Shown here: one piece after another, positions 15,498 to 24,304 of the stretch
Layout of the letters: every line of letters starts with the position of its first letter
Numbering within the stretch: position 1 is the first letter of the stretch
Assembly (NCBI GenBank): GCA_910587485.1
Contig: CAJUKN010000009.1
Location: 1 to 64,000, forward strand
DNA length: 64,000 nt
Source of the DNA: an uncultured Lachnospira sp.
GTDB lineage: Bacteria > Bacillota > Clostridia > Lachnospirales > Lachnospiraceae
Reading direction: 5' to 3'
Notes under the pieces: model-generated
The model's database searches: none
What the model saw: the letters and a program-made list of their open reading frames with translations, nothing else
Told to the model about the DNA's origin: nothing
Translations under genes and position numbers: made by a program

Positions 15498-16622
15498 ATG
15501 GAAACAAATGTGTTATCTACTGTAATGAATAAAGTAAAATCAAATATGGAATATGATAAAATTATTGCTTTAGTCGAACATTATACTGATGATAAAGAGG
15601 TGGATTATATTGAAATCAGTAAAAAATGCAAATATGCTAGTGAAGAATACAATTCTATCAAACAGCAAATCAAATCGGCAGGAAAAACCGTTATTCTTAT
15701 ATCCGAAAAAAAATATATGATGATTGTCAATCGAATTATATGGGAATGTGAAAATGCTTCAACCCTTATTTATATTGACCTTGATAATCCCTATGAAGTT
15801 GAAGCACCTGTTACAGCTACTGATAAACTGCTCTGGGACGTTCAGGCAAACAAGGCAGGTGAAGACGACCAAGCGATGATGTCTGGTTGGAATAATAGTT
15901 ATAATAATCAACCATTTACAGAAGAAGAATTGTTTGAATATATTTCAGACAGTAAATTAAAATTAGAGCCTTATCTTGGAAATAATACAGAAGTATTAGA
16001 AGTAGGGGTAGGCTCTGGCATGATAGCATTTGAGATTATACCAAATTGCAAATCGTATGATGGATGTGATATATCAAATATTGTTCTTGACCGCCTTAGA
16101 ACCCTATGTGAAAAGAAACATATTACAAACTTAAATCTTTATAATTTAGGGGCTGATGAAATAAATAAAATCGGAAAACAGTATGATATTATATTGATGA
16201 GTTCTGTTACAGAATATTTTGGTGGTTATAATTATTTAAGAAATGTTGTACAAACTTGTATTGATACTTGTAAAACTTGTGGACATATTCTATTTGCAGA
16301 TGTATTTGACCTTGATATGAAAGAAGAGTATGAATCTTCTATTATGGAGTATGCTGCCACGCATCCAGAATGTCATAATAAACGAGGATTTACAAGAGAA
16401 TTATTTGTGCCAAAAGCATACTGGCATGATTTAATATTTACTATGCCTGATATTGCCAATATTGAAGTAACCAATAAAATCGGTGTTATTGACAATGAAA
16501 TAAACAAATATCGTTATGATGTTATGATTACAGTAGATAAAACAAGTCATACTCTGCACAACAAGACAATTTACAATAAAAAGCCAGTAAAAAATTTTTA
16601 TGGAAAAAACGTTTTACAATAA
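15498..16622 (+). CDS. Free-standing SAM methyltransferase resembling NRPS methylation domains
   Basis: A 374-residue protein. Residues ~130-160 (MMSGWNNSYNNQPFTEEEL) and motif I (VLEVGVGSGMIAFEI) followed by YDGCDIS, then SSVTEYFGGYNYL and ILFADVFDL, mirror the methyltransferase domain embedded in nonribosomal peptide synthetases. Here it is a separate gene with an extra ~110-residue N-terminal region that I do not recognise, and no adenylation, condensation or carrier domain is nearby. It has its own ribosome binding site (AGGAG) and no operon partner. The substrate is unknown; a small peptide or amino acid is plausible. Confidence 0.75.
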   Translation: METNVLSTVMNKVKSNMEYDKIIALVEHYTDDKEVDYIEISKKCKYASEEYNSIKQQIKSAGKTVILISEKKYMMIVNRIIWECENASTLIYIDLDNPYEVEAPVTATDKLLWDVQANKAGEDDQAMMSGWNNSYNNQPFTEEELFEYISDSKLKLEPYLGNNTEVLEVGVGSGMIAFEIIPNCKSYDGCDISNIVLDRLRTLCEKKHITNLNLYNLGADEINKIGKQYDIILMSSVTEYFGGYNYLRNVVQTCIDTCKTCGHILFADVFDLDMKEEYESSIMEYAATHPECHNKRGFTRELFVPKAYWHDLIFTMPDIANIEVTNKIGVIDNEINKYRYDVMITVDKTSHTLHNKTIYNKKPVKNFYGKNVLQ

Positions 16623-16649
16623 ATAAAGCTGTATTGCTTTCAAGACGGT

Positions 16650-17384
16650 TCATCTGTTTAATAATTGTTGTACAATAAAGGAAGCAATATACATACCGGC
16701 AGTTGCAGGAACAAATGCTGTAGAACCCGGAACTGCCTTTTTTTGTAATTTTTCGTCTTCCTCTTCAATCATAGGTTTTATAGGCACTTCCTTAGAATAC
16801 AAAACGGTTTGACTTTCAATCCCTCTTGCTCTTAATTCTCTGCGCATAACTTTTGCTAATGGACATATACTCGTTTTATAAATATCTGTAATTTCCAACT
16901 GTGTAACATCCAATTTATTTCCAGTTCCAAGACAACATATTAATGGCGTATCCGTTTTGTTGCACTTTACAACAAGGTCAACTTTGGCTGTAACAGTGTC
17001 AATCGCATCAACTACATAAGAATATTTTGAAAAATCAAATAAACTGCTGTGTTCTGGAAGGTAAAAATATGGATATACATTTACTTGACACTTTGGATTA
17101 ATATCATAAATGCGTTCACGCCACACATCAACTTTTAATCTTCCAACAGTGCTATGCAAAGCAATTATCTGTCTGTTAATATTGGTCTCTGATACAGTAT
17201 CATTATCAATAATATCAATTATTCCTACCCCACTTCTAGCGAGTGCTTCCAAGACGTATCCTCCAACACCACCAGCTCCAAATACTGCAATATGCGCATT
17301 TTGTAAAAGGTCTATTCCCTCTTGTCCAATCAACATTTTTGTTCTGCTAAATTCTTTTGACATATTTTCAATCGTTATCTCCAT
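16650..17384 (-). CDS. tcdA: tRNA threonylcarbamoyladenosine dehydratase TcdA
   Basis: A 244-residue E1-like enzyme. The nucleotide-binding motif GAGGVGGYVLEALARSGVG is followed by IDNDTVSETNINRQI, which supplies the Arg and Asp typical of the ThiF/MoeB/TcdA fold. SICPLAKVMRRELRARGI is diagnostic for the TcdA/YgdL group. It uses ATP to cyclise t6A to ct6A at position 37 of ANN-decoding tRNAs. The length is normal and no residues are missing. It is a single gene on the minus strand, convergent with the methyltransferase gene. Housekeeping. Confidence 0.92.
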   Translation of the reverse strand: MEITIENMSKEFSRTKMLIGQEGIDLLQNAHIAVFGAGGVGGYVLEALARSGVGIIDIIDNDTVSETNINRQIIALHSTVGRLKVDVWRERIYDINPKCQVNVYPYFYLPEHSSLFDFSKYSYVVDAIDTVTAKVDLVVKCNKTDTPLICCLGTGNKLDVTQLEITDIYKTSICPLAKVMRRELRARGIESQTVLYSKEVPIKPMIEEEDEKLQKKAVPGSTAFVPATAGMYIASFIVQQLLNR

Positions 17385-17518
17385 ATTTTATTATAAAAAA
17401 CTTTAAAATAATAAATATCATACCATAAATTATTTTTATATAAAAGAAGGGTTCTATTATTAATCAATACCATAAAAATATTTTTAACATTAATTAAATA
17501 TTTTCAGCAATAAAATTT

Positions 17519-18349
17519 CTATACTTCCTCATTATCAAAAAGTGTTAATTCTTTATATATTTTTTGCTCTGTTTGATATGTTGCAGTCTCTGGAATAAAA
17601 TCCTTACCAATTCGATAATCAATATTTGCTTTTCTTGCCTGTGTAAGCTGATATTGACGTTTAATCTTATATGTTTTATTATCTTTTATAAAATTTGCCC
17701 CTGTTTGATGAAACCGAAACGGAATATTTTTTTCTACACACTGTCGTCTTAAATCTAAAATCCAATCATAATTACAAGGTCTTGCCAATGCTCCCGATTC
17801 ACCACCAACAGAAACCTCTTCAATGGAATGATTAAGATACATTGAAATATCTACTCTTTCTAATATTGGAGATACGATAATAGACTTATGTTTAATAGGA
17901 AGTGAAAGAAAAATAGGCAGTCTATAATCTGCTCTATCTTGATTTTCAACGGTACAGCCAATTAAAACATTATTATAGCCATCTCCCCAATCTGTTGGCA
18001 GACATTGTTCTAATCGGTCTATTCTTTTTGTAAAAAAATAAAACCAACAATCACTTCTAATTTTCATCATTCTCCAACATTCATCACGCCATTTATCAGC
18101 ATCGGACAATAAAAAATCGGATGTAAAACAAGTATATATTATCTTACCAGAAGAAATTTTATAGTCCTTATTCCTTTTTTTCTTTAATGGTAAATCAAAA
18201 GAGGCATTTTTATGACATAAACTGCTGTCTGTAATACTTCCATACATTTCATCTTGACGATAAACATAACAATATTTACAACCTTGACTTATTTTTGTAC
18301 ATCCATGCCAAGGATTCCAATCTGCATATATATTTTCTAATCGACTCAT
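17519..18349 (-). CDS. DUF5131 (phage Gp37/Gp68-like) putative radical-SAM protein
   Basis: 276 residues from the ATG at 18349, which has AAGGA 7 nt upstream; a TTG at 18370 is less likely. The N-terminus carries NPWHGCTKISQGCKYCYV, a cysteine cluster like that of radical-SAM enzymes, typical of the DUF5131 family first seen in phages. Other landmarks are FTSDFLLSDADKWRDECW, FFTKRIDRL, VGGESG and RFHQTG. The biochemical role is not settled in my knowledge. Family members occur in phages and mobile loci, so this may be a domesticated acquisition. It stands alone. Confidence 0.8.
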   Translation of the reverse strand: MSRLENIYADWNPWHGCTKISQGCKYCYVYRQDEMYGSITDSSLCHKNASFDLPLKKKRNKDYKISSGKIIYTCFTSDFLLSDADKWRDECWRMMKIRSDCWFYFFTKRIDRLEQCLPTDWGDGYNNVLIGCTVENQDRADYRLPIFLSLPIKHKSIIVSPILERVDISMYLNHSIEEVSVGGESGALARPCNYDWILDLRRQCVEKNIPFRFHQTGANFIKDNKTYKIKRQYQLTQARKANIDYRIGKDFIPETATYQTEQKIYKELTLFDNEEV

Positions 18350-18584
18350 AACAAAATCCTTTTTTATCAATTTATGTCATATTCTCTTAACGCTACCACC
18401 TATAAATACTTTTTTAGTTTACAAGATTTTCTTTATAATTACAATCCCAAATTCCTATTATTATAAAAGAGACCTGTTCAATATAAATGTTGCTGGTGAA
18501 AACTCTATTGATTCTACTAAAACAAGTTGAACAATATATATGCCCATGTTATAATCAGAGCGATAAATTGAAAGTTGGAAATGT

Positions 18585-19349
18585 GTGATGACAGGAGTAT
18601 ATTTTAGCGGTACAGGAAATACAAAGTTTTGTGTTGATACATTCCTCAGAGAATATGATTCTAGTAAAAATTCATTTTCTATTGAAAATAATGAAACTTT
18701 GGAAAAGATTAAAAATGATACCAAAATAGTGATAGGCTATCCAGTACAATATAGTAATATCCCTAAAATACTGCGTGATTATATAGTTAACAATCCGCAT
18801 ATTTGGAAAGGAAAAAAAATTTTTATTATTGCAACAATGGGACTTTTCAGTGGTGATGGAGCAGGAATATTAGCACGACTATTAAATAATTACGGTGCCG
18901 TTATAATGGGTGGACTGCATTTAAAGATGCCAGATAGTATTGGTGATGAGAGAGCATTAAAACGTAGCTTTGAAAAGAATAAAGAATTAGTTATAAAGGC
19001 ACAGAAAAAAATATGTAAGACCGTTCGCAATATAAAAAATGGTAAACCTCCACAGGAGGGATTAGGAATAGCATATCATTTTGCAGGTCTGTTCGGACAA
19101 AGACTATACTTTTGGGGGAAAACCAAAAAATATACGGATAAATTAAAAATTAATTCCTTAAAATGTATTGGGTGTGGTTTGTGTGAGAAGCTATGTCCTA
19201 TGTGTAACATCACAATAGTAAATGGCATTGCAGTTTCAAGCGATAAATGTACAATGTGTTATCGCTGCATTAGTAAATGCCCAAGACAGGTCATCACATT
19301 ACTAGGTAAAAAAGTTATTGAACAAAATGATATAAGCAGATACTTATAA
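18585..19349 (+). CDS. EFR1-family ferrodoxin (flavodoxin plus 2[4Fe-4S])
   Basis: A 254-residue electron-transfer protein. The N-terminal flavodoxin-like domain starts with GVYFSGTGNTKF, which is the FMN phosphate loop, and continues through VIGYPVQYSNIP. The C-terminal ~60 residues hold a bacterial ferredoxin domain with CIGCGLCEKLCPMC and CTMCYRCISKCP, giving two four-cysteine cluster sites. The family is common in anaerobic Clostridia, and its partner redox system is unknown. A dispersed repeat copy lies directly downstream. The start is ambiguous between 18585 and 18588. Confidence 0.9.
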   Translation: MMTGVYFSGTGNTKFCVDTFLREYDSSKNSFSIENNETLEKIKNDTKIVIGYPVQYSNIPKILRDYIVNNPHIWKGKKIFIIATMGLFSGDGAGILARLLNNYGAVIMGGLHLKMPDSIGDERALKRSFEKNKELVIKAQKKICKTVRNIKNGKPPQEGLGIAYHFAGLFGQRLYFWGKTKKYTDKLKINSLKCIGCGLCEKLCPMCNITIVNGIAVSSDKCTMCYRCISKCPRQVITLLGKKVIEQNDISRYL

Positions 19350-19413
19350 ATTTGAGTTGACAGCGAAGCTACCCTTTATATTTGCATTTAATTTTGTTAC
19401 TTGCCTAATAAAA

Positions 19414-19542
19414 GTCAAAGCGGATATTCGTAATCCGTTATGCTACTTGCTCATAATCTCATATCTGCTATCGCAGCACAGGTCCCACCCACCACTTATG
19501 TCTCTGTGGCATTGAAGTGGGGGACTTTCTTGATGAGGTTAA
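19414..19542 (+). repeat. Dispersed ~130-bp repeat, copy f
   Basis: A full copy: GTCAAAGCGGATATTCGTAA at the left, ACTTGCTCATAATCTCAT in the middle, the GTCCCACCCACCACTT...AAGTGGGGGAC hairpin, and CTTGATGAGGTTA at the right end. The right end lies 33 bp before the GGDEF gene start. Confidence 0.9.
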
Positions 19543-19575
19543 AATAGAGAAGAAATATTTTAGGAGACTCATTCT

Positions 19576-21228
19576 ATGTTAGCTACATTATCAAAAAAAT
19601 CAAAGAATGTTAATAACACAATATTTATATTATATGCTGTTGTTGTAGCAGCTTTTACATTACTATTACTGTACATTGCTTTTAATATTCAAGATGAAAT
19701 ATATAACTATCAAAAAAATCCTACATATACAATATTAAAAGCAAATGAATGTACTACAATTTCTGATGATTCTGCTCCATTGGGTGTAAAAAATCAATGT
19801 ACACTCGAACTTGAACATAGAAAGCAAGAACAATCTGTTCTTATGTTTTATGTCATTCACCAAAGTGTTGAAGTTTACCATAAAGGAGAACTTCTATATA
19901 GCTTAAAGCCTGATTCTTCCCATACTTCTTATAAAACGCCCGGAAATAATTGGATTATCGTTCCTATATTTGATGAACATACGAATTTACAAATTATATT
20001 TACACCTGCCTATGAGACATCTATTGATATGTATCCTGAATTTTATTATGGCAATGAGCATGCAATCAGAATGAAAATTATGGGCAATTCAATATTGACA
20101 TTTATGGTAAGTATTCTAGCAATTATTGTTGGTTTAATATTTATTGGATTTAAAGTTCTCACTTTAAAAAACCCTGAAATTGATAAAAGCCTTATTATGA
20201 TGGGATTATTTTCAGTTAATATCGGTTTGTGGAAACTAACCGACCTGTCAAGTAATAGTCTTTTATTTTCCCCAAATGTAGTACTTTCCTATTTTCCATT
20301 AATATGCTTATTACTTGTAATCGTTCCATTTTCAATGTATGTAAAATCAATTCTTACAACAAAAATAAAATCATTATGGAACATTCCTTGTATTGTTAGT
20401 GTTTTGCTTTCATTGACAACACTTATTTTTCAAATATTGGGAATATGTGATGTTCGAGAAATGTTAATTTATAATCATATGCTTATGCTATTTGTTGTGA
20501 TTATTGCTTTCATAACGATTACTACAGAAATAAAGCTTGTAGGATTAAGCCCAAAACTTAAAATCTCTATCACATGTATTGGATTATGCTTTTTAGGTCT
20601 CGTTATTGATTTAATTTTTTACTATTATTGGAATGGAACCTATATTACCATTCTTGGTATGCTGGCATTTTTAATCTATATTATAACACTTGGTATTATA
20701 TCCATAAAAGATGCAAGAAAACTTATGACAATAGGCAGTACTGCCAATCATTTTCAAGAAATGGCATTTCATGACCAACTTACAGGTTTATTAAACCGAA
20801 CTGCTTACGCTGAACATACCACTAACAAATTATTTGACCCACATGATTGTATCATTGTAATGTGTGACTTAAATAATCTTAAAAAATGCAATGATACATA
20901 TGGACATGACAAAGGCGATAATTATATAACTACAAGCGCAGCAATCATAAAAAAGTGTTTTTCAACGATTGGAAATTGCTACAGAATGGGTGGCGATGAA
21001 TTTTGTGTTTTAATAAAAGGAGCTTCAATGTCTGCTTGTGAAACCTATGCAAAGAAATTAGAAAAAGAAGCCATAGATTATACAAAAAATCATCCTGAGG
21101 AATTTCCAATTAAAATTGCATGTGGTTATACATCTTATGATGCATCCATTGATTATGATATTAGTGATACCCTTCGTCGCGCCGATAAAAAAATGTATCA
21201 AGATAAAAAAAAAAAAAAAAACTTATAA
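19576..21228 (+). CDS. Membrane-bound diguanylate cyclase (GGDEF)
   Basis: 550 residues: a TM helix near 18-38, an extracytoplasmic domain (~40-160), seven or so TM helices (~165-380), and a cytoplasmic GGDEF domain from ~395. This looks like a 7TMR-DISM-type sensor. The active site is intact (RMGGDEF near 471, with CDLNNLKKCNDTYGHDKGD upstream), so c-di-GMP synthesis is expected. No RxxD inhibitory site is present five residues before GGDEF. The gene ends in a run of 17 A residues that codes a Lys tail and is prone to slippage. It converges with a hybrid kinase 12 nt away. Confidence 0.9.
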   Translation: MLATLSKKSKNVNNTIFILYAVVVAAFTLLLLYIAFNIQDEIYNYQKNPTYTILKANECTTISDDSAPLGVKNQCTLELEHRKQEQSVLMFYVIHQSVEVYHKGELLYSLKPDSSHTSYKTPGNNWIIVPIFDEHTNLQIIFTPAYETSIDMYPEFYYGNEHAIRMKIMGNSILTFMVSILAIIVGLIFIGFKVLTLKNPEIDKSLIMMGLFSVNIGLWKLTDLSSNSLLFSPNVVLSYFPLICLLLVIVPFSMYVKSILTTKIKSLWNIPCIVSVLLSLTTLIFQILGICDVREMLIYNHMLMLFVVIIAFITITTEIKLVGLSPKLKISITCIGLCFLGLVIDLIFYYYWNGTYITILGMLAFLIYIITLGIISIKDARKLMTIGSTANHFQEMAFHDQLTGLLNRTAYAEHTTNKLFDPHDCIIVMCDLNNLKKCNDTYGHDKGDNYITTSAAIIKKCFSTIGNCYRMGGDEFCVLIKGASMSACETYAKKLEKEAIDYTKNHPEEFPIKIACGYTSYDASIDYDISDTLRRADKKMYQDKKKKKNL

Positions 21229-21240
21229 TTTATCTATAAA

Positions 21241-23442
21241 TTATTGTGAATTGCCAAGATATTTATTTAATATTATCATTAACATTTTAAAATCTAAAGG
21301 TTTTGCAATATGTTCATCCATACCAGCTTTTTTTGCTGTTCTTATATCATCTGCAAACGCATGAGCAGTCATGGCAACTATTGGAATATTTTTATAATAA
21401 TTTCCTGATAGTGACCGGATTGCTTTTGCTGCTGCATAACCATCCATTACAGGCATTTTCACATCCATAAGAATAATATTATAATAATCTTTTTGAGTAT
21501 TGGTTATAATATCCACTGCCTCTTGCCCATTTTTAGCATAATCAATATGGACACCTGTCGATTTAAGAATTTCTCCTAAAACTTCTGCATTAAATTCATT
21601 ATCCTCTACAATCAACATATATTTATCACTAAAATCTTTTTCTGAATATATTTGTAGAAAATTATCTTTTGGTGTTTCATCATTTTGATACATATCTTCT
21701 AAAACTTGCTCATTCGCCGTTTGTGTAACCTCTGAATAAATATCTGTTTCTAAACTTGTTGATTTACTATCTTTATCATCACTAAATGCTTCTTGAATTT
21801 CTAAAAATATAGTAATAATAAATTTTGTTCCAACATTAAGTTCGCTTTCTACTTGAATATCTCCATTCATCATCTCAACAATATTTTTAACAATAGGCAT
21901 TCCTAAACCTGTACCTTTTATATGATTAATTCTACTGTCATTTGCTCTCTCAAAAGGAACAAACAAATCTTTTAGATACTCTTTGGTCATACCAATTCCA
22001 TTATCTTGTACAATAATTTCATAACAACCAATTCTATCTTTATTTGTATTTTTTTCTGTTATGTACAAATCAATATTTCCTTCATCAAGCGTATACTTAA
22101 TTGCATTGCTTATCAAATTCATAAAAACTTGTGTTAATTTTTCTCTATCCCCTATCACTTCTCTATGAACAACATCACTGATATTAACTGATAAAATATG
22201 ACCTTTTTCTCGAATTAACGGTTTCGATAAAGAAGCAATATCATTAATTAAGTCAATAATATTAAATTTATCATCATTTAATCCCATCTTACCTGATTCA
22301 ATTTTGCTCATATCAAGTACATTATTAACAAGATTTAACAAATGCTTTGATGCCAATAAAATTTTTTGTAAACAATTTAATACATTTTCTCTATCATCAA
22401 TATTACCATATGCAACTTCTGTCATTCCAATAATAATATTCATTGGTGTACGAATATCATGGCTCATATTGGACAAAAATTTCATTTTTGCATCATTTGC
22501 TTTATTAGCTGTCTCATAAGCTTGTTTTAAAGCTTCATGTGTTTCCATCTGTTCTTTTATAATTCTTATTTTATTATTTTTAAATTCAATAACTTTATAT
22601 AATATCATTGTAATAATACTTGCAAAAAAAAGTGCTGCCATAATTTCTATAATAATAATGTATAAAGGTATCCAGCCTTTTTTTGGCGCAATATTTAAAA
22701 TCCAATCTCTTCCATATATATTAATCTTTGCATTGATACCATCTATCTTTTCTGTTTCTTTTATATTTAAATTTATCAAGGTCTTTTTATTATTTTTATC
22801 AAAATAAAATAATTCATAATTATATTTGTCTTTTGTTAGATTCGTTAATCCAATATAACTAAAAATATCTGAAATTTTCAAAATAACAGTTGTAAAGCCC
22901 CAAAGTTCACCATTCTCATAATATACAGGTGTTCTTAATACAATTCCTTCTTCTGTCTGAATAAGACTAAGTAAACTTGAAACAATTGTTTGTTGTTCTT
23001 TTTTTGAAAATAAGTAGTCTCCATTATATTCCATATCATTTAACTGATGATTACTATATATTATGTTATTTTCATTCATATGATATATACGTTTTATACA
23101 ATTATTCTCTACTATCTCTAAAACATATATGGCTGACTCTTTGGAAATAATCTTATATAATTTATTTAAGTCATCAATATATTTTAAAGGTTTTTGTGCA
23201 ATATCTTTCATAATCTCATCACTTTTCATAGTAATCCACAATTTCATAATTTCTGAAAGATAGACATAAATAGACACATTATTTTTTAATTGAACCATAG
23301 CGCTAGAAGCTTCCGTATTTAATAATTTTTTAGCATTAGTAATATATACCATATTACTTACTATAATTAAAGTTTGTACAAATCCAAAACAAACCAAAAA
23401 ACAGATAATATAAATTTTAATCTTCAATAGTATTTTTTTCAT
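21241..23442 (-). CDS. Hybrid sensor histidine kinase / response regulator
   Basis: About 733 residues from the ATG at 23442, which is preceded by GAGG; upstream ATGs lie in the structured leader. There are TM helices near 5-28 and 265-290 around a large external sensor. The HisKA domain has MSHDIRTPMNIIIGMTE (phospho-acceptor His), and HATPase_c has NLISNAIKYTL, DNGIGM and GTGLGMPIVK. A C-terminal receiver (~605-730) has VEDNEFNAE and the phosphorylation site in ILMDVKMPVMDG. No DNA-binding output domain is present and no partner phosphotransfer protein is adjacent. The facing GGDEF gene may share a signalling theme. Confidence 0.92.
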   Translation of the reverse strand: MKKILLKIKIYIICFLVCFGFVQTLIIVSNMVYITNAKKLLNTEASSAMVQLKNNVSIYVYLSEIMKLWITMKSDEIMKDIAQKPLKYIDDLNKLYKIISKESAIYVLEIVENNCIKRIYHMNENNIIYSNHQLNDMEYNGDYLFSKKEQQTIVSSLLSLIQTEEGIVLRTPVYYENGELWGFTTVILKISDIFSYIGLTNLTKDKYNYELFYFDKNNKKTLINLNIKETEKIDGINAKINIYGRDWILNIAPKKGWIPLYIIIIEIMAALFFASIITMILYKVIEFKNNKIRIIKEQMETHEALKQAYETANKANDAKMKFLSNMSHDIRTPMNIIIGMTEVAYGNIDDRENVLNCLQKILLASKHLLNLVNNVLDMSKIESGKMGLNDDKFNIIDLINDIASLSKPLIREKGHILSVNISDVVHREVIGDREKLTQVFMNLISNAIKYTLDEGNIDLYITEKNTNKDRIGCYEIIVQDNGIGMTKEYLKDLFVPFERANDSRINHIKGTGLGMPIVKNIVEMMNGDIQVESELNVGTKFIITIFLEIQEAFSDDKDSKSTSLETDIYSEVTQTANEQVLEDMYQNDETPKDNFLQIYSEKDFSDKYMLIVEDNEFNAEVLGEILKSTGVHIDYAKNGQEAVDIITNTQKDYYNIILMDVKMPVMDGYAAAKAIRSLSGNYYKNIPIVAMTAHAFADDIRTAKKAGMDEHIAKPLDFKMLMIILNKYLGNSQ

Positions 23443-23448
23443 AATTTT

Positions 23449-23525
23449 CCTCATTTCTGCGCTGCTTTGCACAAAGAACTAAAAGTTCTTACAGGTTTGT
23501 GGCAAGCGGCGCGCAGACACAAATC
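23449..23525 (-). promoter_or_regulatory. 5'-leader hairpin module of the hybrid kinase gene
   Basis: On the minus strand, TTTGTGTCTGCGCGCCGCTT, then GCCACAAA, pair with TTTGTGCAAAGCAGCGCAG. AAATGAGG follows directly and is the ribosome binding site. A palindrome TTGAAAATTTTAATTTTCAA lies just upstream (23533-23552). It matches the leaders at 33933, 57205 and 59522. Confidence 0.7.
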
Positions 23526-23722
23526 CCATGATTGAAAATTTTAATTTTCAATCCTATAAAACTTTTTCACGATACCATACATTCCTACTACAAAATATAT
23601 CACGCTTGAACTATATATTCCACGATTGATTGAAAAAAATTAAATTTATATTGTTATTTTATTTTTATTATTGTAAAATGTTTATAGTTAATTAATATTA
23701 TTAAAAATGGGAGGGTTGTATA

Positions 23723-24034
23723 ATGTATATAGTAAATATTGAAAATATACCCGGCAAAAATTATGAAGCTCTAGGTCTTGTTACAGGATGCTGTATTATG
23801 TGTAAAAATGTAGGAAAAGACATTGGAGCTTCATTTAGAAATTTAGTAGGTGGAGAGATGAAGGCTTATGCACAGCTTATGGAAGAATCAAAAGATACAG
23901 CAATTAATCACATGATTGAACAAGCTCAAAGAATGGGTGCAGACGCTATTGTCAATGTACGATTTTCATCGACAACCATTGTAACTGGTGGAGCAGAAAT
24001 CTTGGTTTCTGGAACAGCAGTGAAATTTATATAA
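23723..24034 (+). CDS. YbjQ/UPF0145-family protein
   Basis: A 103-residue small soluble protein of the YbjQ family: GLVTGCCIMCKNVGKDIGAS, YAQLMEESKDTAI, MGADAIVNVRFSS and a C-terminal VSGTAVKF. Members form compact oligomers and are sometimes annotated as heavy-metal binding, but the function is not established. The first region carries two extra cysteines (CCIMC). The ribosome binding site GGGAGGG precedes the ATG. Monocistronic, followed by an interrupted long hairpin. Confidence 0.88.
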   Translation: MYIVNIENIPGKNYEALGLVTGCCIMCKNVGKDIGASFRNLVGGEMKAYAQLMEESKDTAINHMIEQAQRMGADAIVNVRFSSTTIVTGGAEILVSGTAVKFI

Positions 24035-24094
24035 ACAATCTTAACTCCATTGTAGTATATGATAGTGTAAGTTTTAAATAATCAAAATTATAAG

Positions 24095-24267
24095 AAGGGG
24101 TTGTCGCATGAAAGACTGAATATACAAGATATTGTTTAGCCTCATGGCTACGATAGTAGCCATGAGGCTATGAGCAAGTAGCACAGCGGATTGCGAATAT
24201 CTGCTTTAACTACTACATAATGTTTTATAATATCTTGTATTTGATTCTCCTAATGCGATAACCCCTT
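24095..24267. repeat. Long hairpin element interrupted by a dispersed repeat
   Basis: The left arm (24095-24133, starting AAGGGGTTGTCGCAT and ending ACAAGATATT) and the right arm (24229-24267, starting AATATCTTGT and ending ATGCGATAACCCCTT) are near-perfect complements over ~39 bp. Between them sits a reverse partial copy of the dispersed repeat. The outer hairpin resembles the ~100-bp post-stop elements. Confidence 0.75.
24139..24208 (-). repeat. Dispersed repeat, copy g (reverse, partial) inside the hairpin
   Basis: It includes GCTATGAGCAAGTAGCACAG, then CGGATTGCGAATATCTGCTT, the reverse complement of the family's left half. A local palindrome, GCCTCATGGCTAC with GTAGCCATGAGGC, precedes it. 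Confidence 0.75.
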
Positions 24268-24304
24268 TTTGCAACAATGATGATAAATAATTTTATATTA
24301 TTCT

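Noticed and set aside
21241..21364. Extension of the GGDEF protein past the poly-A tract
   Set aside because: It would require a frameshift in the A run and reads antisense through the kinase receiver domain.
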